A stretch of 64,000 bases of DNA from DASXRA01 sp963737425 (GCA_963737425.1 CAVTSX010000009.1:744001-808000); one strand, 5' to 3'. Counted from the first letter of the stretch, positions 7,728 through 17,098 are shown. Notes: a model not told the origin generated them from the letters alone. Made by a program: numbers and translations.

Positions 7728-10700
7728 CTAGGCGACCGGGTACGCCTGCAGCTCGTAGATCGAATAGCCGAACTGCGTCGCCCGCGAAATGCCCTGCATC
7801 CGCAGGTAGTTCACGCCAGACTGGTCGATCCACACCGTCTCGGTGCCGCCCTGGCTACCGGTGACGTCGGCGGCATCGGTCCAGGTCGTGCCGTCGGCTG
7901 ACGTCTCGATGCGGTAGGCCGCCGCGTGCGCCGTCTCCCATCTCAACATGACCTTGCCGAGATGTTGCGGAGCGGCGAAGTGCACCTGTAGCCACTGATC
8001 GTCAGTGTGTTCGGACGACCAGCGCGTCGCCGGGTCACCGTCGTTGGCGTGATCCGCCGTGAACTGCGGCAGGTTCTGCTCGACCGTCGACGCCGACGCC
8101 ACCGCGCCCTGAGACGCGAGCGCGACATTCGTGGTGCTCACATGTGGATGCACGTGCAGTGTCAATATCTGCGACACCCCGGCGAAGCTCACCGGCACCT
8201 GATAGTTGCCGGGCGACGACGCGCTCAACGACACCTCAAGAGACGGCTGCGAGCCGCGCCGCAGCGTCAGCGCCGTGGACGCCGGGGTGGCGGTCACCCC
8301 GGATGGCGCATCGACCGTCAACGTGCCGGACACGTCCTCGGCGCGGGTCGCCGTCACGCCCACCGTCGTCGCAGCCGTCGCGCCGACCTCGACGTCCAGC
8401 GAGGACGGGGTGAGGGACACGTCCGCGGGCGGCGCATCCGCGTACCAGGGGATGACCTCGGCGATCACCGGGGCGGGCGAACCTGCCGTCCACACAAGGC
8501 GAATCTCGCTTACCGTGGCGCCGCCGGCTGACAGCTCGGTGTATCCGGACGACAGCGAGCCGACCGTCTGCCACGACGTGCCGTCGCCGACCTGCACCTG
8601 CCCCGCGCCGGTGCCGGCGATCACGACGCGGTCGAGCGGGCGGGCCTTCGGCAGCGTCACGACGAGCGCATCGCCCGCCTGGGGTGAACCCCCGGCCGTG
8701 TAGGCGGAATCGGCGTTGCCGTCAGCGGCCGCGGCCAGCGACGAACCGGCGGCAGCGGCCGGAGCACCGGCAACGGTGAGCGCATCGGAATCCGGACCGA
8801 CCACCGTGAACTCGCGGACCACCACCCAGTTCGACTGCGCCGCCGTGTCGCGCAGCCGGACGTAGCGCGCCTGCGTCCCGGCGGGCAACGTGGCCGTCAC
8901 GTCCGTCGTGTTCGCGAACGTGCCGGCCGGCGTCCACACCGAGCCGTCCGCCGAGTACTCCAGCACGCCCGCGTGGATGTAGTCGTCGGGGCTGGTCGGC
9001 TTGCTCATGTGGATCGTCACGGACGAGATGGGCTGCACCCGGCCGAGGTCGACGCCGACGTAGTCGCCGGATGCGGGCGAGCGGCTGCTCCAGAAGAACG
9101 ACGCGTCGTCGCCGTCGACCATCTTGTCGGGGGTGTTGCTCTGGTAGGTCGGCATCGACGTGGTCGCGGTGATGTGCCGGCCGGCCACTCCGAGCCAGCG
9201 GTCGTTCTCGGCCATCGCATCGTTGATGAACCGGTCGATGACGCCGTCGCCGACCGTCACGTTCACCGTGCCGTTCAGGCCGACGTACTGGTACGACTTG
9301 GCCTTCGCCATCAACGTGCGCGCCTGCGCCCGATCGGCCAACGCCGCAGCACCGTCGCCGGTCCGCTCGTCGGCCAGCATGCGCAACGCAGCGCGGGCGG
9401 CCTGGCCCCAGAAGCTGGCCGAATCGAGCCACGGCTGCGTCTCGGTGACGAAGGCGGGATCGCCCATGCGCGCAAGCAGCGTCGAGGGAATCCACTGGAT
9501 GATCTTCAGGTACGCGTCGAGCGGGCCGACTGCACCAGCGTCGCCGCGCTCCCAGGCCGGCCAGAACGCCTTCAGCTTGGCGGCGAGAACCGGTGCCTGC
9601 ACCTGGTCGATGTTCGAGTAGTACTCGAGGTCGGCGAAGGCCCCGAGCGCCGCCCGCGCCTGCGGGTCGCCGCCGGACATCTCGGAAAGGCTGGCCTGCC
9701 ACGAGGTCGCCGGGTCGTACGCCGCGTCGTTCCAGGTGTAGTCGGCAACGTTGAACAGCGCGATCTTGGACGAGTCCGGCTGGATCATCGGGTTCGCCGT
9801 GATGCCGACGAGCGAGCCGCTTAGGCCCGTGGCGCGGCCGACGTAGGGGCCGAGCAGCAGCCGGTCGGTGACGTAGTCGTTGACCGGGTAGTTGTCCCAG
9901 ACCAGGATGTCGTGCCCGTAGACGTTCTTCGCCGCCGCGGCCTGCTGCTGCGTGATGACCGGGGCGATGACGCCCACGCCCGTCCACTCGACGATGATCG
10001 CCGGATCGAGCTGGGCCTTCAGCGTGCTCTTGTACGGGGACGCGGCTACGTCGGCGTACTCGGTCGGCACCATTTGCAGGCGTGACGCCCCGGCATGCGT
10101 GGCGATGAAGTCGCGCTGCACCGCGTTGAGCAGGTACGACTGGGCAGCGCCCGCCGCCGCGCCCCCGGTGCCGAACTTGGTCTGGTCGGCCGCGCAGTTC
10201 CAACTCGTGTAGCTGATGTCGTCCAGCGGGATGGCGAAGTCGCGCACCCCCACGTCCCACAGCGACTGGAACTTCGCCACCAGCGCCTGCTCGTCCGCCG
10301 CGGAGCTGTAGCAGACCGAAAGTCCCGGCGAGAGCGCGTAGGTGAACTTGACGTGGTTGGCGATCGCGCGGTCGACCAGTTCCTTGAGCTGGGCGAGCTG
10401 GTCCGGCGGGTACGCGTCGCGCCACTGGTCGCGCAGGAACGGGTCGTTCTTCGGCGAGTAGACGTAGGTGTTCATCTTGTGCGCGCCGTAGAAGCTGAGC
10501 TGATCGAGCCTTGCCGCGTGCGACCACGGCGTGCCGTAGAAGCCCTCGATGACGCCGCGCAACGGGAAGGTCGGCCAGTCGCGCACCTCGACACCTTGCA
10601 CCGCCCTGCCCCGCACGAGTTGACGCAGCGTCTGCGCGGCGTAGAACGTGCCGGTGGCGTCATGCCCGTCGAGCACGACGCTGGAGTGTGCGGCCACCTG

Positions 10701-11099
10701 CCCGGTTGCCAGCACGTAACCCTCGGCGGCGAGCCCGTCGGCGTTCTGCACGCCTAGCGCGGCGATCGCCTGCGTCGCCGCCGGGCCACCGACGTAGATC
10801 GTGGGCTCGCCGGGGCGGGCGCTGTGCGCGTCGGGTACCTCGTCGATGCGCTTGACGCCCGCGTTGTCGAGCACCGTAGTTACGGCCTGCTTCGCGGCGG
10901 CGTCGGTCTGCGCGTCGACGACGAGTGCGACCGCATCTCCGAGCCCGACGGCCGCGCCCCGGGCGTGCATCGACTGCGGAATCGGATAGACGGGCGGCAG
11001 TTGCGGCGCGTTCGGCGCCGCCTGGCTCTGGGCCGGGACGGCGAGCACGCCGATCGCGAGGGCGGCGGCAACAGCGGCGGGGACGAGGCGGCGTGGCAT
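7728..11099 (-). CDS. Secreted GH84 beta-N-acetylhexosaminidase with C-terminal carbohydrate-binding modules
   Basis: 1123 aa. Residues 1-28 are a signal peptide (hydrophobic core, then AQSQAAPN). Next comes a GH20b-like domain (to about 170), then the GH84 barrel starting at LRGVIEGFYGTPWSH, with the paired catalytic aspartates in IPLDDISY near residue 295. The C-terminal half contains two F5/8 type C (CBM32-like) modules, one near 650-770 and one at the extreme C-terminus (WSSEHTDDQWLQVHF), separated by beta-sandwich linker domains. Such enzymes remove terminal GlcNAc from glycans outside the cell, as in clostridial NagH/NagJ. It likely harvests host or environmental glycoprotein sugar. Confidence 0.88.
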   Translation of the reverse strand: MPRRLVPAAVAAALAIGVLAVPAQSQAAPNAPQLPPVYPIPQSMHARGAAVGLGDAVALVVDAQTDAAAKQAVTTVLDNAGVKRIDEVPDAHSARPGEPTIYVGGPAATQAIAALGVQNADGLAAEGYVLATGQVAAHSSVVLDGHDATGTFYAAQTLRQLVRGRAVQGVEVRDWPTFPLRGVIEGFYGTPWSHAARLDQLSFYGAHKMNTYVYSPKNDPFLRDQWRDAYPPDQLAQLKELVDRAIANHVKFTYALSPGLSVCYSSAADEQALVAKFQSLWDVGVRDFAIPLDDISYTSWNCAADQTKFGTGGAAAGAAQSYLLNAVQRDFIATHAGASRLQMVPTEYADVAASPYKSTLKAQLDPAIIVEWTGVGVIAPVITQQQAAAAKNVYGHDILVWDNYPVNDYVTDRLLLGPYVGRATGLSGSLVGITANPMIQPDSSKIALFNVADYTWNDAAYDPATSWQASLSEMSGGDPQARAALGAFADLEYYSNIDQVQAPVLAAKLKAFWPAWERGDAGAVGPLDAYLKIIQWIPSTLLARMGDPAFVTETQPWLDSASFWGQAARAALRMLADERTGDGAAALADRAQARTLMAKAKSYQYVGLNGTVNVTVGDGVIDRFINDAMAENDRWLGVAGRHITATTSMPTYQSNTPDKMVDGDDASFFWSSRSPASGDYVGVDLGRVQPISSVTIHMSKPTSPDDYIHAGVLEYSADGSVWTPAGTFANTTDVTATLPAGTQARYVRLRDTAAQSNWVVVREFTVVGPDSDALTVAGAPAAAAGSSLAAAADGNADSAYTAGGSPQAGDALVVTLPKARPLDRVVIAGTGAGQVQVGDGTSWQTVGSLSSGYTELSAGGATVSEIRLVWTAGSPAPVIAEVIPWYADAPPADVSLTPSSLDVEVGATAATTVGVTATRAEDVSGTLTVDAPSGVTATPASTALTLRRGSQPSLEVSLSASSPGNYQVPVSFAGVSQILTLHVHPHVSTTNVALASQGAVASASTVEQNLPQFTADHANDGDPATRWSSEHTDDQWLQVHFAAPQHLGKVMLRWETAHAAAYRIETSADGTTWTDAADVTGSQGGTETVWIDQSGVNYLRMQGISRATQFGYSIYELQAYPVA

Positions 11100-11234
11100 G
11101 TGCGCTCCGAGTCTCGACGTCGATCGATGCTTGAATTACCCCACTGTCGAGCACAAATCGTCAACACCTTCCCGGCAATTCACCGTAGTGGGGGCGATGC
11201 TCGCGCCGCTGCTCCGCTGTGCTGGACTGTCGGG

Positions 11235-11774
11235 ATGCTGCGCGGGGAGAAGATCTTGCTACGGGCCCGGCAGGAGTCCGATATCGCGATCCTGCAAGCC
11301 GAGCTCTACGACGACGTCGCGACCCACTCGCGCGCCGACACCCGCCCGTGGCGTCCCGTCTCCCCCGCGTCCAGCGCATCGCCGTACGCAATCACCGACC
11401 CGAGCGACACCGCCTCGATGTTCTCCGTCGTCGAAGTCGCCAGTGACGAACTGGCGGGCGAAGCGGTCCTGTGGGGCATCGACCTGCACAACCGGCTGGC
11501 CCACATCGGGCTCTCGCTACGACCGGCTTTCCGTGGACGCGGGCTGGGGTCTGACGTCGTCCGGGTGCTCTGCCGCTACGGTTTCGCGGTGCGCGGCCTG
11601 CACCGCATCCAGATCGAGACACTCACCGACAACGCCGCGATGATCTCCGCGGGCGAGCAGGCCGGCTTCGTGCAGGAGGGCGTGCTGCGGCGCGCCGCCT
11701 GGGTCAGCGGCGCCTTCGCCGACGAGGTCATCCTCGGGTTGCTGGACTCCGAGTGGCGCGAGCGCGTCTCCTGA
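11235..11774 (+). CDS. GNAT acetyltransferase, RimJ/RimL type
   Basis: 179 aa. It begins MLRGEKILLRARQESDIA, typical of the RimJ/RimL subgroup, and has the acetyl-CoA-binding RPAFRGRGLGSDVVRVLCRYGF (about 95-116) and the ETLTDNAAMISAGEQAGF segment. These proteins acetylate N-terminal amines or small amines; the target is not predictable. The open frame extends further upstream, but that part overlaps the GH84 gene, so the ATG at 11235 is chosen. It is divergent from the GH84 gene. Confidence 0.82.
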   Translation: MLRGEKILLRARQESDIAILQAELYDDVATHSRADTRPWRPVSPASSASPYAITDPSDTASMFSVVEVASDELAGEAVLWGIDLHNRLAHIGLSLRPAFRGRGLGSDVVRVLCRYGFAVRGLHRIQIETLTDNAAMISAGEQAGFVQEGVLRRAAWVSGAFADEVILGLLDSEWRERVS

Positions 11775-11850
11775 TTTGGGTTCGCCGCGTAACAAGGTCG
11801 GCCCGGCCGGGCATGTACCAGGTATGACGGCGAACAACGAGGATCACCAC

Positions 11851-12393
11851 ATGGAGCGCGACGCGAACTACTTCGAGTCCCTCTATCGCGACCACTACGC
11901 AGCGATCTTGCGTTTCGCCGCCCGGCGCACCGACCCACAGGCCGCCCGAGACGTCACCGCGGAGACGTTCCTGGCTGCCTGGCGCCGGCTCGACAAGCTC
12001 CCCCGCTCGAAGGAACTCGCCTGGCTCTACACGACGGCCCGCAACATGCTCAACCACGACGCACGCAGCCGCACAAGACGCTCGCGTCTGGATGAACGCC
12101 TGCAGGAACAACACGTCGCGCACGAGTCCGACCCGGCCGAGGAGACCGTCGAGCGACTGCACGCCGAGCAACTGCTGAACAGCCTTCCGGAAAAGGACCG
12201 CGAGGCGCTACAGCTCACCGAGTGGGAACACCTCGATGTGCGGACGGCCGCGCAGATTGCCGGCTGTTCACCCGCGACGTTCCGCGTGCGACTGCACCGC
12301 GCTCGACGGCGACTGATCATCGCGGCCGAGGCGGCCGGCACCGAATCCGATGCACCTATCCATGCCCTGATAGCAGATGAGGCACTGACATGA
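11851..12393 (+). CDS. ECF-type RNA polymerase sigma factor
   Basis: About 180 aa. Region 2 is at residues 8-75 (FESLYRDHYAAILRFAARR, DVTAETFLAAWRRLDKLP, WLYTTARNMLNHDARS) and region 4 near 115-165 (LNSLPEKDREALQLTEWEHLDVRTAAQIAGCSPATFRVRLHRAR). It directs RNA polymerase to a small stress or cell-envelope regulon. The ATG at 11851 has GAGG at 8 nt spacing; an upstream ATG at 11824 has no such site. The stop overlaps the next gene's ATG (ATGA), so the two are translationally coupled, as for sigma/anti-sigma pairs. Confidence 0.88.
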   Translation: MERDANYFESLYRDHYAAILRFAARRTDPQAARDVTAETFLAAWRRLDKLPRSKELAWLYTTARNMLNHDARSRTRRSRLDERLQEQHVAHESDPAEETVERLHAEQLLNSLPEKDREALQLTEWEHLDVRTAAQIAGCSPATFRVRLHRARRRLIIAAEAAGTESDAPIHALIADEALT

Positions 12394-13184
12394 CATCACG
12401 TACCGCCCGCGCGTCCGCCCTCGCCGAAGCGGCGAATCGCGTCGACGACACGGCATTCAACACCGCCTGGGCCGATGCTGAAGGCCGCGCGACCCTCGAG
12501 CGCATCCTGGCCGATCGCGTCCCGGCGCCGACCCAGAAGGCACCACGTCGGCGCCGCCGCGTGGCGATCGGCGCAGCCGTTGCCGCAACCGCCGGAGCCG
12601 CCGTAGCCATCGTCGGCTTGCCCGGTACGAACCACAGCGGCGCACCGGCTGCCTGGGCCGTCACCAAGAACGCCGACGGCAGCGTCTCGGTCAAGATCAG
12701 CGACTATCGCGATCCGGCCGGCCTGCAGGCAAGGCTCCGTGCCGCGGGGCTTCGGGCCGAGGTCGGGACGCTCCCGAAGCAATGCGACGATTACCTGCAG
12801 CGCTACATCGACCCTGAAATACGCGCCCAAGAGCTCCAGCACCAGAAAGGGCCCTGGCGGTTTTGGCTTGTCTCTGTGCAGCTTGGGACCTTCCGGGCGC
12901 CCTACGACTATACGAAGCTGTTGTGGATCGGCTACGGGCAGGTGTTCGAGCACGAACCTTTTAGGCCCGGCATCCCCACCGCTACGGCCTTCGTGTTCAG
13001 TAACACGAGGAGCCCCGACGCGATCGGGATGACGATGAAGATCCAGCCCAGTGATCTCCCGCCACAGGACACCGTGCGCATCGGATTCCCGGCCGACCGC
13101 GCGGGCGAGCGGATGAGTGTCGGCGTGTTCTCGACCGAGAGCGGCTTGTACTGCTCGCCGCGCCCATTACCTGCTATGCGTTGA
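12390..13184 (+). CDS. One-TM hypothetical protein, possible anti-sigma partner
   Basis: 264 aa. An N-terminal cytoplasmic segment (1-57) ends in a basic run. One transmembrane helix follows at about 59-78 (VAIGAAVAATAGAAVAIVG), then an extracytoplasmic domain (80-264) with two cysteines. No zinc-binding anti-sigma motif (HxxxCxxC) is visible, so the anti-sigma role rests on the 4-nt overlap with the sigma gene and the topology. The same layout occurs in many actinobacterial sigma-coupled proteins of unknown function. The 3' end overlaps the convergent pth gene by 11 bp. Confidence 0.6.
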   Translation: MTSRTARASALAEAANRVDDTAFNTAWADAEGRATLERILADRVPAPTQKAPRRRRRVAIGAAVAATAGAAVAIVGLPGTNHSGAPAAWAVTKNADGSVSVKISDYRDPAGLQARLRAAGLRAEVGTLPKQCDDYLQRYIDPEIRAQELQHQKGPWRFWLVSVQLGTFRAPYDYTKLLWIGYGQVFEHEPFRPGIPTATAFVFSNTRSPDAIGMTMKIQPSDLPPQDTVRIGFPADRAGERMSVGVFSTESGLYCSPRPLPAMR

Positions 13185-13755
13185 ACTGGTTCTGAGCAGC
13201 TTCGAGGCCCTGCGCGAGCAGGGCCTCGACTGCGTCCGCGGCCCGGTCGACGAGGTACGGCACTTCCTTGCGCTCGGCGCCGCTGAACTCGCGCAGGACA
13301 TACTCGGACGGATCCTGCCGACCGGGCGGTCGGCCGATGCCGAACCTGACCCGCAGGTAGTCCTTGCTGCCGAGCGCGGACGTGGCCGAACGCAGCCCGT
13401 TGTGGCCGCCGTCGCCGCCACCGCGCTTGAGCCGCAGCGCGCCGAACGGCAGGTCGAGGTCGTCGTGCACGATCGTGATCTGCTCGATCGGCACCTTGAA
13501 GAATCGCGATATCGAGACGATCGGCCCGCCGGACTCGTTCATGTACGACTTGGGCTTGGCGAGCACCACCGGTTTACCGGCGAGCCGTCCTTCGACGATG
13601 TCGGCGCGACCCTTGTGCGCCTTGAACCGCCCGCCGATGCGTTCGGCCAGCAGGTCGACCACGAAGAATCCGGCATTGTGCCGGGTTGCGCCATAGCGCG
13701 GCCCCGGATTGCCGAGACCGACCACGAGGAGTCGGTCTCCGCCATCCGGGGCCAT
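13174..13755 (-). CDS. pth: Peptidyl-tRNA hydrolase
   Basis: 193 aa from the ATG at 13755; the frame is open to 13794. It cleaves peptidyl-tRNA that drops off the ribosome. Family motifs are complete: LLVVGLGNPGPRYGATRHNAGF (N10 and H20-type residues), KPKSYMNESGG, VHDDLDLPFG with the catalytic aspartate, and GGDGGHNGLRS. It lies downstream of rplY on the same strand, as in most Actinobacteria. Confidence 0.95.
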   Translation of the reverse strand: MAPDGGDRLLVVGLGNPGPRYGATRHNAGFFVVDLLAERIGGRFKAHKGRADIVEGRLAGKPVVLAKPKSYMNESGGPIVSISRFFKVPIEQITIVHDDLDLPFGALRLKRGGGDGGHNGLRSATSALGSKDYLRVRFGIGRPPGRQDPSEYVLREFSGAERKEVPYLVDRAADAVEALLAQGLEAAQNQFNA

Positions 13756-13827
13756 TTCGGGTTCGTGCCTCGATGGCCAGTGCAGGCGGGCCATTCTCGA
13801 GACTTGCTCGGCGGTCTTGGCCCGGGC

Positions 13828-14490
13828 TTACTCGGCGCTCGGCGCTTCGGCGGGGGGAGCCTCGGCGGAGGCACCCTCGGCCGGTGCTGCCTCGCCCTCG
13901 ACTGCCTCTTCGCCCTCGACGGCGGTCTCGGCCTCGAGCTGCTCGGCGGTCGGTGCCTCCTGGATGAGCAGGAGTACCTGCTCGCCCTCGCCGGCCAACG
14001 TGGATCCCGTCGGCAGCTTGAGGTCGGCCGCGGTGATGTGCGAGCCGATTTCGAGACCCTCGATGTCGACCTCGATCTCGGTGGGCAGGTGCGTGGCCTC
14101 GGCCTCGATGCTGACCGTCATGTTCTCCTGCGCGAGCAGGCCACCGCGCACTACCTCGCCCACGATGGTGAGCGGAACCTCGATGGTGACCTTCTCACCG
14201 AGGCGCACCGCGAGCAGGTCGACGTGCTCGAAGACGCCCTTGATGGGATCGCGCTGGATCGCCTTCGGAATAGCCAGCTGGTCGCCGCCCTCGAGGTCGA
14301 GGGTGAGCAGCACGTTGGCGCCGCCGTGCTTGATGGCGTGCCCGAACTCGCGCGCGGGCAGCGACACGTGGCGCGGATCCGCGCCATGGCCGTAGATGAC
14401 GGCCGGAATCTTGCCGGCCCGGCGGGTACGGCGAGCGCCACCCTTGCCGAACTCGGTGCGCGGCTCGGCCGACAGACGGACCTCAGACAC
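13828..14490 (-). CDS. rplY: 50S ribosomal protein L25 / general stress protein Ctc
   Basis: 220 aa of the long CTC type. Residues 1-95 are the 5S-rRNA-binding L25 domain (RTEFGKGGARRTRRAGKIPAVIYG, followed by LDLEGGDQLAIPKAIQRDP). Then comes the TL5/CTC C-terminal beta domain and a tail of about 45 residues rich in Ala and Glu. The start GTG has GAGGAG upstream. pth follows after 72 nt, and the two are probably cotranscribed. Confidence 0.95.
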   Translation of the reverse strand: MSEVRLSAEPRTEFGKGGARRTRRAGKIPAVIYGHGADPRHVSLPAREFGHAIKHGGANVLLTLDLEGGDQLAIPKAIQRDPIKGVFEHVDLLAVRLGEKVTIEVPLTIVGEVVRGGLLAQENMTVSIEAEATHLPTEIEVDIEGLEIGSHITAADLKLPTGSTLAGEGEQVLLLIQEAPTAEQLEAETAVEGEEAVEGEAAPAEGASAEAPPAEAPSAE

Positions 14491-14733
14491 GGGAATGCTC
14501 CTCTATAGCTGGTTCTTGGCAGTTCGCGGTATCGCTCCGTCGCGGGGACGCGCCGTGAAAACGACACCGCGTCGATGACGGACACACCACCCGTTTCGCG
14601 TCGCTATCAGGCAGGCGTTCCCTCGCCGGGGCAACCGCTACAGAGTACCGACGCCGTGAACGATCCGCGAACCGCCCCCGTACCCCGCGCTCCCCCACCT
14701 GAGGTATGACAACTCGCAACGCGGGCAAGCGCC

Positions 14734-14739
14734 TAGAGT
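14734..14739 (+). promoter_or_regulatory. -10-like hexamer TAGAGT, leaderless start of ispE
   Basis: TAGAGT is followed by 7 nt and then the ispE GTG at 14747; there is no Shine-Dalgarno. The upstream gap to rplY (256 bp) shows no other feature. Confidence 0.55.
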
Positions 14740-14746
14740 CGGGCGA

Positions 14747-15664
14747 GTGCCCAAGGCTGATGCAGTTGCTGTTCGAGTGCGCGCACCGGCCAAGGTGAAC
14801 CTGCATCTCGGCGTCGGCCCGCTGCGCGCGGACGGTTACCACGATCTGGTAACGGTCTTCCACGCGGTCGACCTGACTGACGAGCTCGTCGCGCGACCGT
14901 CCGACGAGCTGCACGTATGCGTCGCCGGCGAGGGGTCCGCCGACCTGCCCACCGACGAGCGCAATCTGGCGTGGCAGGCGGCAACCCTGCTTGCCGAGCA
15001 GGCCGGCGTGGCGCCGCACGTCCGGCTCGAGATCACCAAGGCCATCCCGGTCGCGGGCGGCATGGCCGGCGGATCGGCCGACGCGGCGGCCGCACTCGTG
15101 GCCTGCGCAGCCTTGTGGCGCACCGGAACCCCCCGCAACGTCCTCGCCGAACTCGCCGCGCAGCTCGGCAGCGACGTCGCGTTCCCGCTGTCCGGCGGCA
15201 CCGCGCTCGGCACCGGACGCGGCGAGGTGCTCACCCCGGTCATGACGAGCGGGACGTTCCACTGGGTGTTCGCGCTGGCCGACCACGGCATCTCGGCGGG
15301 CGACGCGTACCGCGAACTCGACCGCCAGCGAGCAGCCGGCACGGCACCGAGTCCGGTCGGGCCGCCCGATCGGGTCATCGAGGCGCTGCGCGCGGGCGAT
15401 CCGCGCAAGCTGGCCGAGTCCCTGGCGAATGACCTCGAGCCTGCCGCGCTCGCGCTCGCTCCCGCGCTGCGGCACACGCTGGCCGCGGGCCGCGACCTCG
15501 GCGCGCTGGCCGGCATCGTCTCCGGATCGGGGCCGACCTGCGCATTCCTCACCCCCGGCCTGGACGACGCGATCCGGCTGGCCGCCGCGCTCGCGGCCGA
15601 GGGGGTCTGCCGAACCACGCGTGTCGCCGCCGGACCCGCACCCGGGACGTCGGTCATCGGCTGA
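14747..15664 (+). CDS. ispE: 4-diphosphocytidyl-2-C-methyl-D-erythritol kinase
   Basis: 305 aa GHMP kinase of the non-mevalonate isoprenoid pathway, phosphorylating the 2-hydroxyl of CDP-methylerythritol. It shows RAPAKVNLHLGVGPLRADGYHDL near the N-terminus, the ATP-binding glycine/serine loop PVAGGMAGGSADAAAAL (about 99-115), and the third motif IVSGSGPTCAFL. In relatives ispE follows rsmA; here rsmA is 30 kb away, so the neighbourhood has been rearranged. Confidence 0.95.
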   Translation: MPKADAVAVRVRAPAKVNLHLGVGPLRADGYHDLVTVFHAVDLTDELVARPSDELHVCVAGEGSADLPTDERNLAWQAATLLAEQAGVAPHVRLEITKAIPVAGGMAGGSADAAAALVACAALWRTGTPRNVLAELAAQLGSDVAFPLSGGTALGTGRGEVLTPVMTSGTFHWVFALADHGISAGDAYRELDRQRAAGTAPSPVGPPDRVIEALRAGDPRKLAESLANDLEPAALALAPALRHTLAAGRDLGALAGIVSGSGPTCAFLTPGLDDAIRLAAALAAEGVCRTTRVAAGPAPGTSVIG

Positions 15665-15671
15665 TGGGTGC

Positions 15672-15706
15672 ACGAGAGGCCCAGCCGCCGGGGCCGGACC
15701 TCTCGT
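15672..15706. terminator. Bidirectional hairpin between ispE and the sedolisin gene
   Basis: ACGAGAGG and CCTCTCGT (8-bp arms) enclose a GC-rich loop between two convergent stop codons. There is no T tract. It is positioned to end transcription from both sides. Confidence 0.5.
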
Positions 15707-15715
15707 CGAGCCGAA

Positions 15716-16870
15716 TCAGAAAGCGGTGGTGCCGTTCGGGGTACCGAGCCCGGTCGGGCCGTCCCAGCCTGTGCCGGCCTTGCACCACACGGCCGTCGGG
15801 CAGGTGCCGTTCGAGCCGGACGTCACGTCGAACAGCGCCGACGCGTGACCCCAGGTGTAGGACGCGGGATAACCGGTCAGGTTGCCGCCCCGGGCGTACA
15901 CCGCGCCGATGATCGGCGAGGACGCGCTGGTGCCGCCGAAGACGAGCCAGCCACTCGAGCCTTGGTAGCGGGTCGTGTCGTAGACCGAGACGCCGGTCTG
16001 CGGATCAGCGACCGCCGACACATCGGCGAGCGCCTTGCCCGAGCACTGGGTGGCCGACGTCTGCCACGAAGGCTTCGGGTTCAGCGTCGAGCATCCGCTG
16101 CCCGCGCCGCTCCATGCTGTCTCGGCCCAGCCGCGGGTGCCCGATGCCTTGACCAGGCTGGTGCCGCCGACCGCCACAACGCTGTCGAACGACGCCGGCG
16201 AGCCGACTCCGTACCCAGCGTCCCCGGTCGAGGCCGTAATGGCGATACCGGGGTGGTTGTACGCCGAAGTCTGCGCGGAGTCCGAGCCGCTGTAGCTGTT
16301 GCTGATCGCGGCGACGCCCTGCGTGGCCGCGTAGTTGACCGCCGCGCCGAGGTTGGCGAACGAGTTCGAGTTCGCTTCGACGAGCAGGATGTGGCAGCCC
16401 GGGCAGGCGGCCGACACCATGTCGACGTCGAGGCTGATCTCGGCGGCCCAGCCGGCGTTCTTCTGCGGCGGCTTCGAGCCTCCGGTCTGGTTCACCTTGC
16501 GGAAGCACCCGTTGGCCGTCGTGCACAGCGGCAGGCCGAACGTCGACCGGTAGACGCCCATGTCGGCCTCCGCGGTCGGGTCGTCATACGCGTCGACGAT
16601 CGCCACCGTGCCGCCACCGGAAGTGGGCAGCTTGTACGCCGATTGGATGTCGACGGGGTTCAGGCCGCTAGGACTCGACGCCGCGAGCGGCTTCCCCTGC
16701 GGATCCGTCCTTACCTGCGACTGACATGCGGCGGCGTGCGCGCTCGGCGCCGAGCAGACGTGCTGCGAATGGCCCGGTGCGGCACCGGCCGGGCCGGCAG
16801 GTGCAAACGCGACGGCGAACGATGCGATGGCCGCGGCGGCGCCGATGGCAGCCGGGATCTTCAGTCTCAC
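15716..16870 (-). CDS. Secreted sedolisin-type (S53) serine-carboxyl peptidase
   Basis: About 384 aa. The signal peptide (residues 1-32, ending GPAGAAPG) leads into a catalytic domain with no large activation prodomain. Sedolisin features are visible: the Glu/Asp pair in WAAEISLDVD, the oxyanion-region Asp in ITASTGDAG, the nucleophile Ser in FGGTSASSP, and the C-terminal calcium-site pattern LFDVTSGSNG...GWDGPTGLGTP. It should be an exported endopeptidase. The GTG at 16870 has AGGAGG with 5 nt spacing and gives a clean signal peptide, so it is preferred over the longer frame to 16900. Family members commonly carry a prodomain of 150-200 aa, so this one is compact. Confidence 0.8.
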   Translation of the reverse strand: MRLKIPAAIGAAAAIASFAVAFAPAGPAGAAPGHSQHVCSAPSAHAAACQSQVRTDPQGKPLAASSPSGLNPVDIQSAYKLPTSGGGTVAIVDAYDDPTAEADMGVYRSTFGLPLCTTANGCFRKVNQTGGSKPPQKNAGWAAEISLDVDMVSAACPGCHILLVEANSNSFANLGAAVNYAATQGVAAISNSYSGSDSAQTSAYNHPGIAITASTGDAGYGVGSPASFDSVVAVGGTSLVKASGTRGWAETAWSGAGSGCSTLNPKPSWQTSATQCSGKALADVSAVADPQTGVSVYDTTRYQGSSGWLVFGGTSASSPIIGAVYARGGNLTGYPASYTWGHASALFDVTSGSNGTCPTAVWCKAGTGWDGPTGLGTPNGTTAF

Positions 16871-17098
16871 GGGAGCCTCCTGGGGAAGGAGCGCTCGCAC
16901 GGTGGTTGGCCGTCCGAGCTTTGTCGTACGCCCAGATTGCCCTTGCTGCCGGGACTCGTCTATACGAGCGGTGTGTCAGGTTCTGCCATGGCCGCAATAT
17001 GGGCGGGTGAATCGGCCCACCTGCGAGGCATTGGCGCGGAAGCCCGTACAGTGCGGCCGGACGACCAGAAGCGCCACGCCCGAGGATTCCAATCACCC

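Noticed and set aside
8722..10527. 601-codon minus-strand frame inside the GH84 gene
   Set aside because: Out-of-frame shadow rich in Arg, Gly and Ala; the GH84 frame has catalytic motifs across the same region.
15668..17098. Upstream extension of the ABC-F frame to 1058 aa
   Set aside because: It is antisense to the sedolisin gene, has no recognisable domain and precedes a normal ABC-F start.
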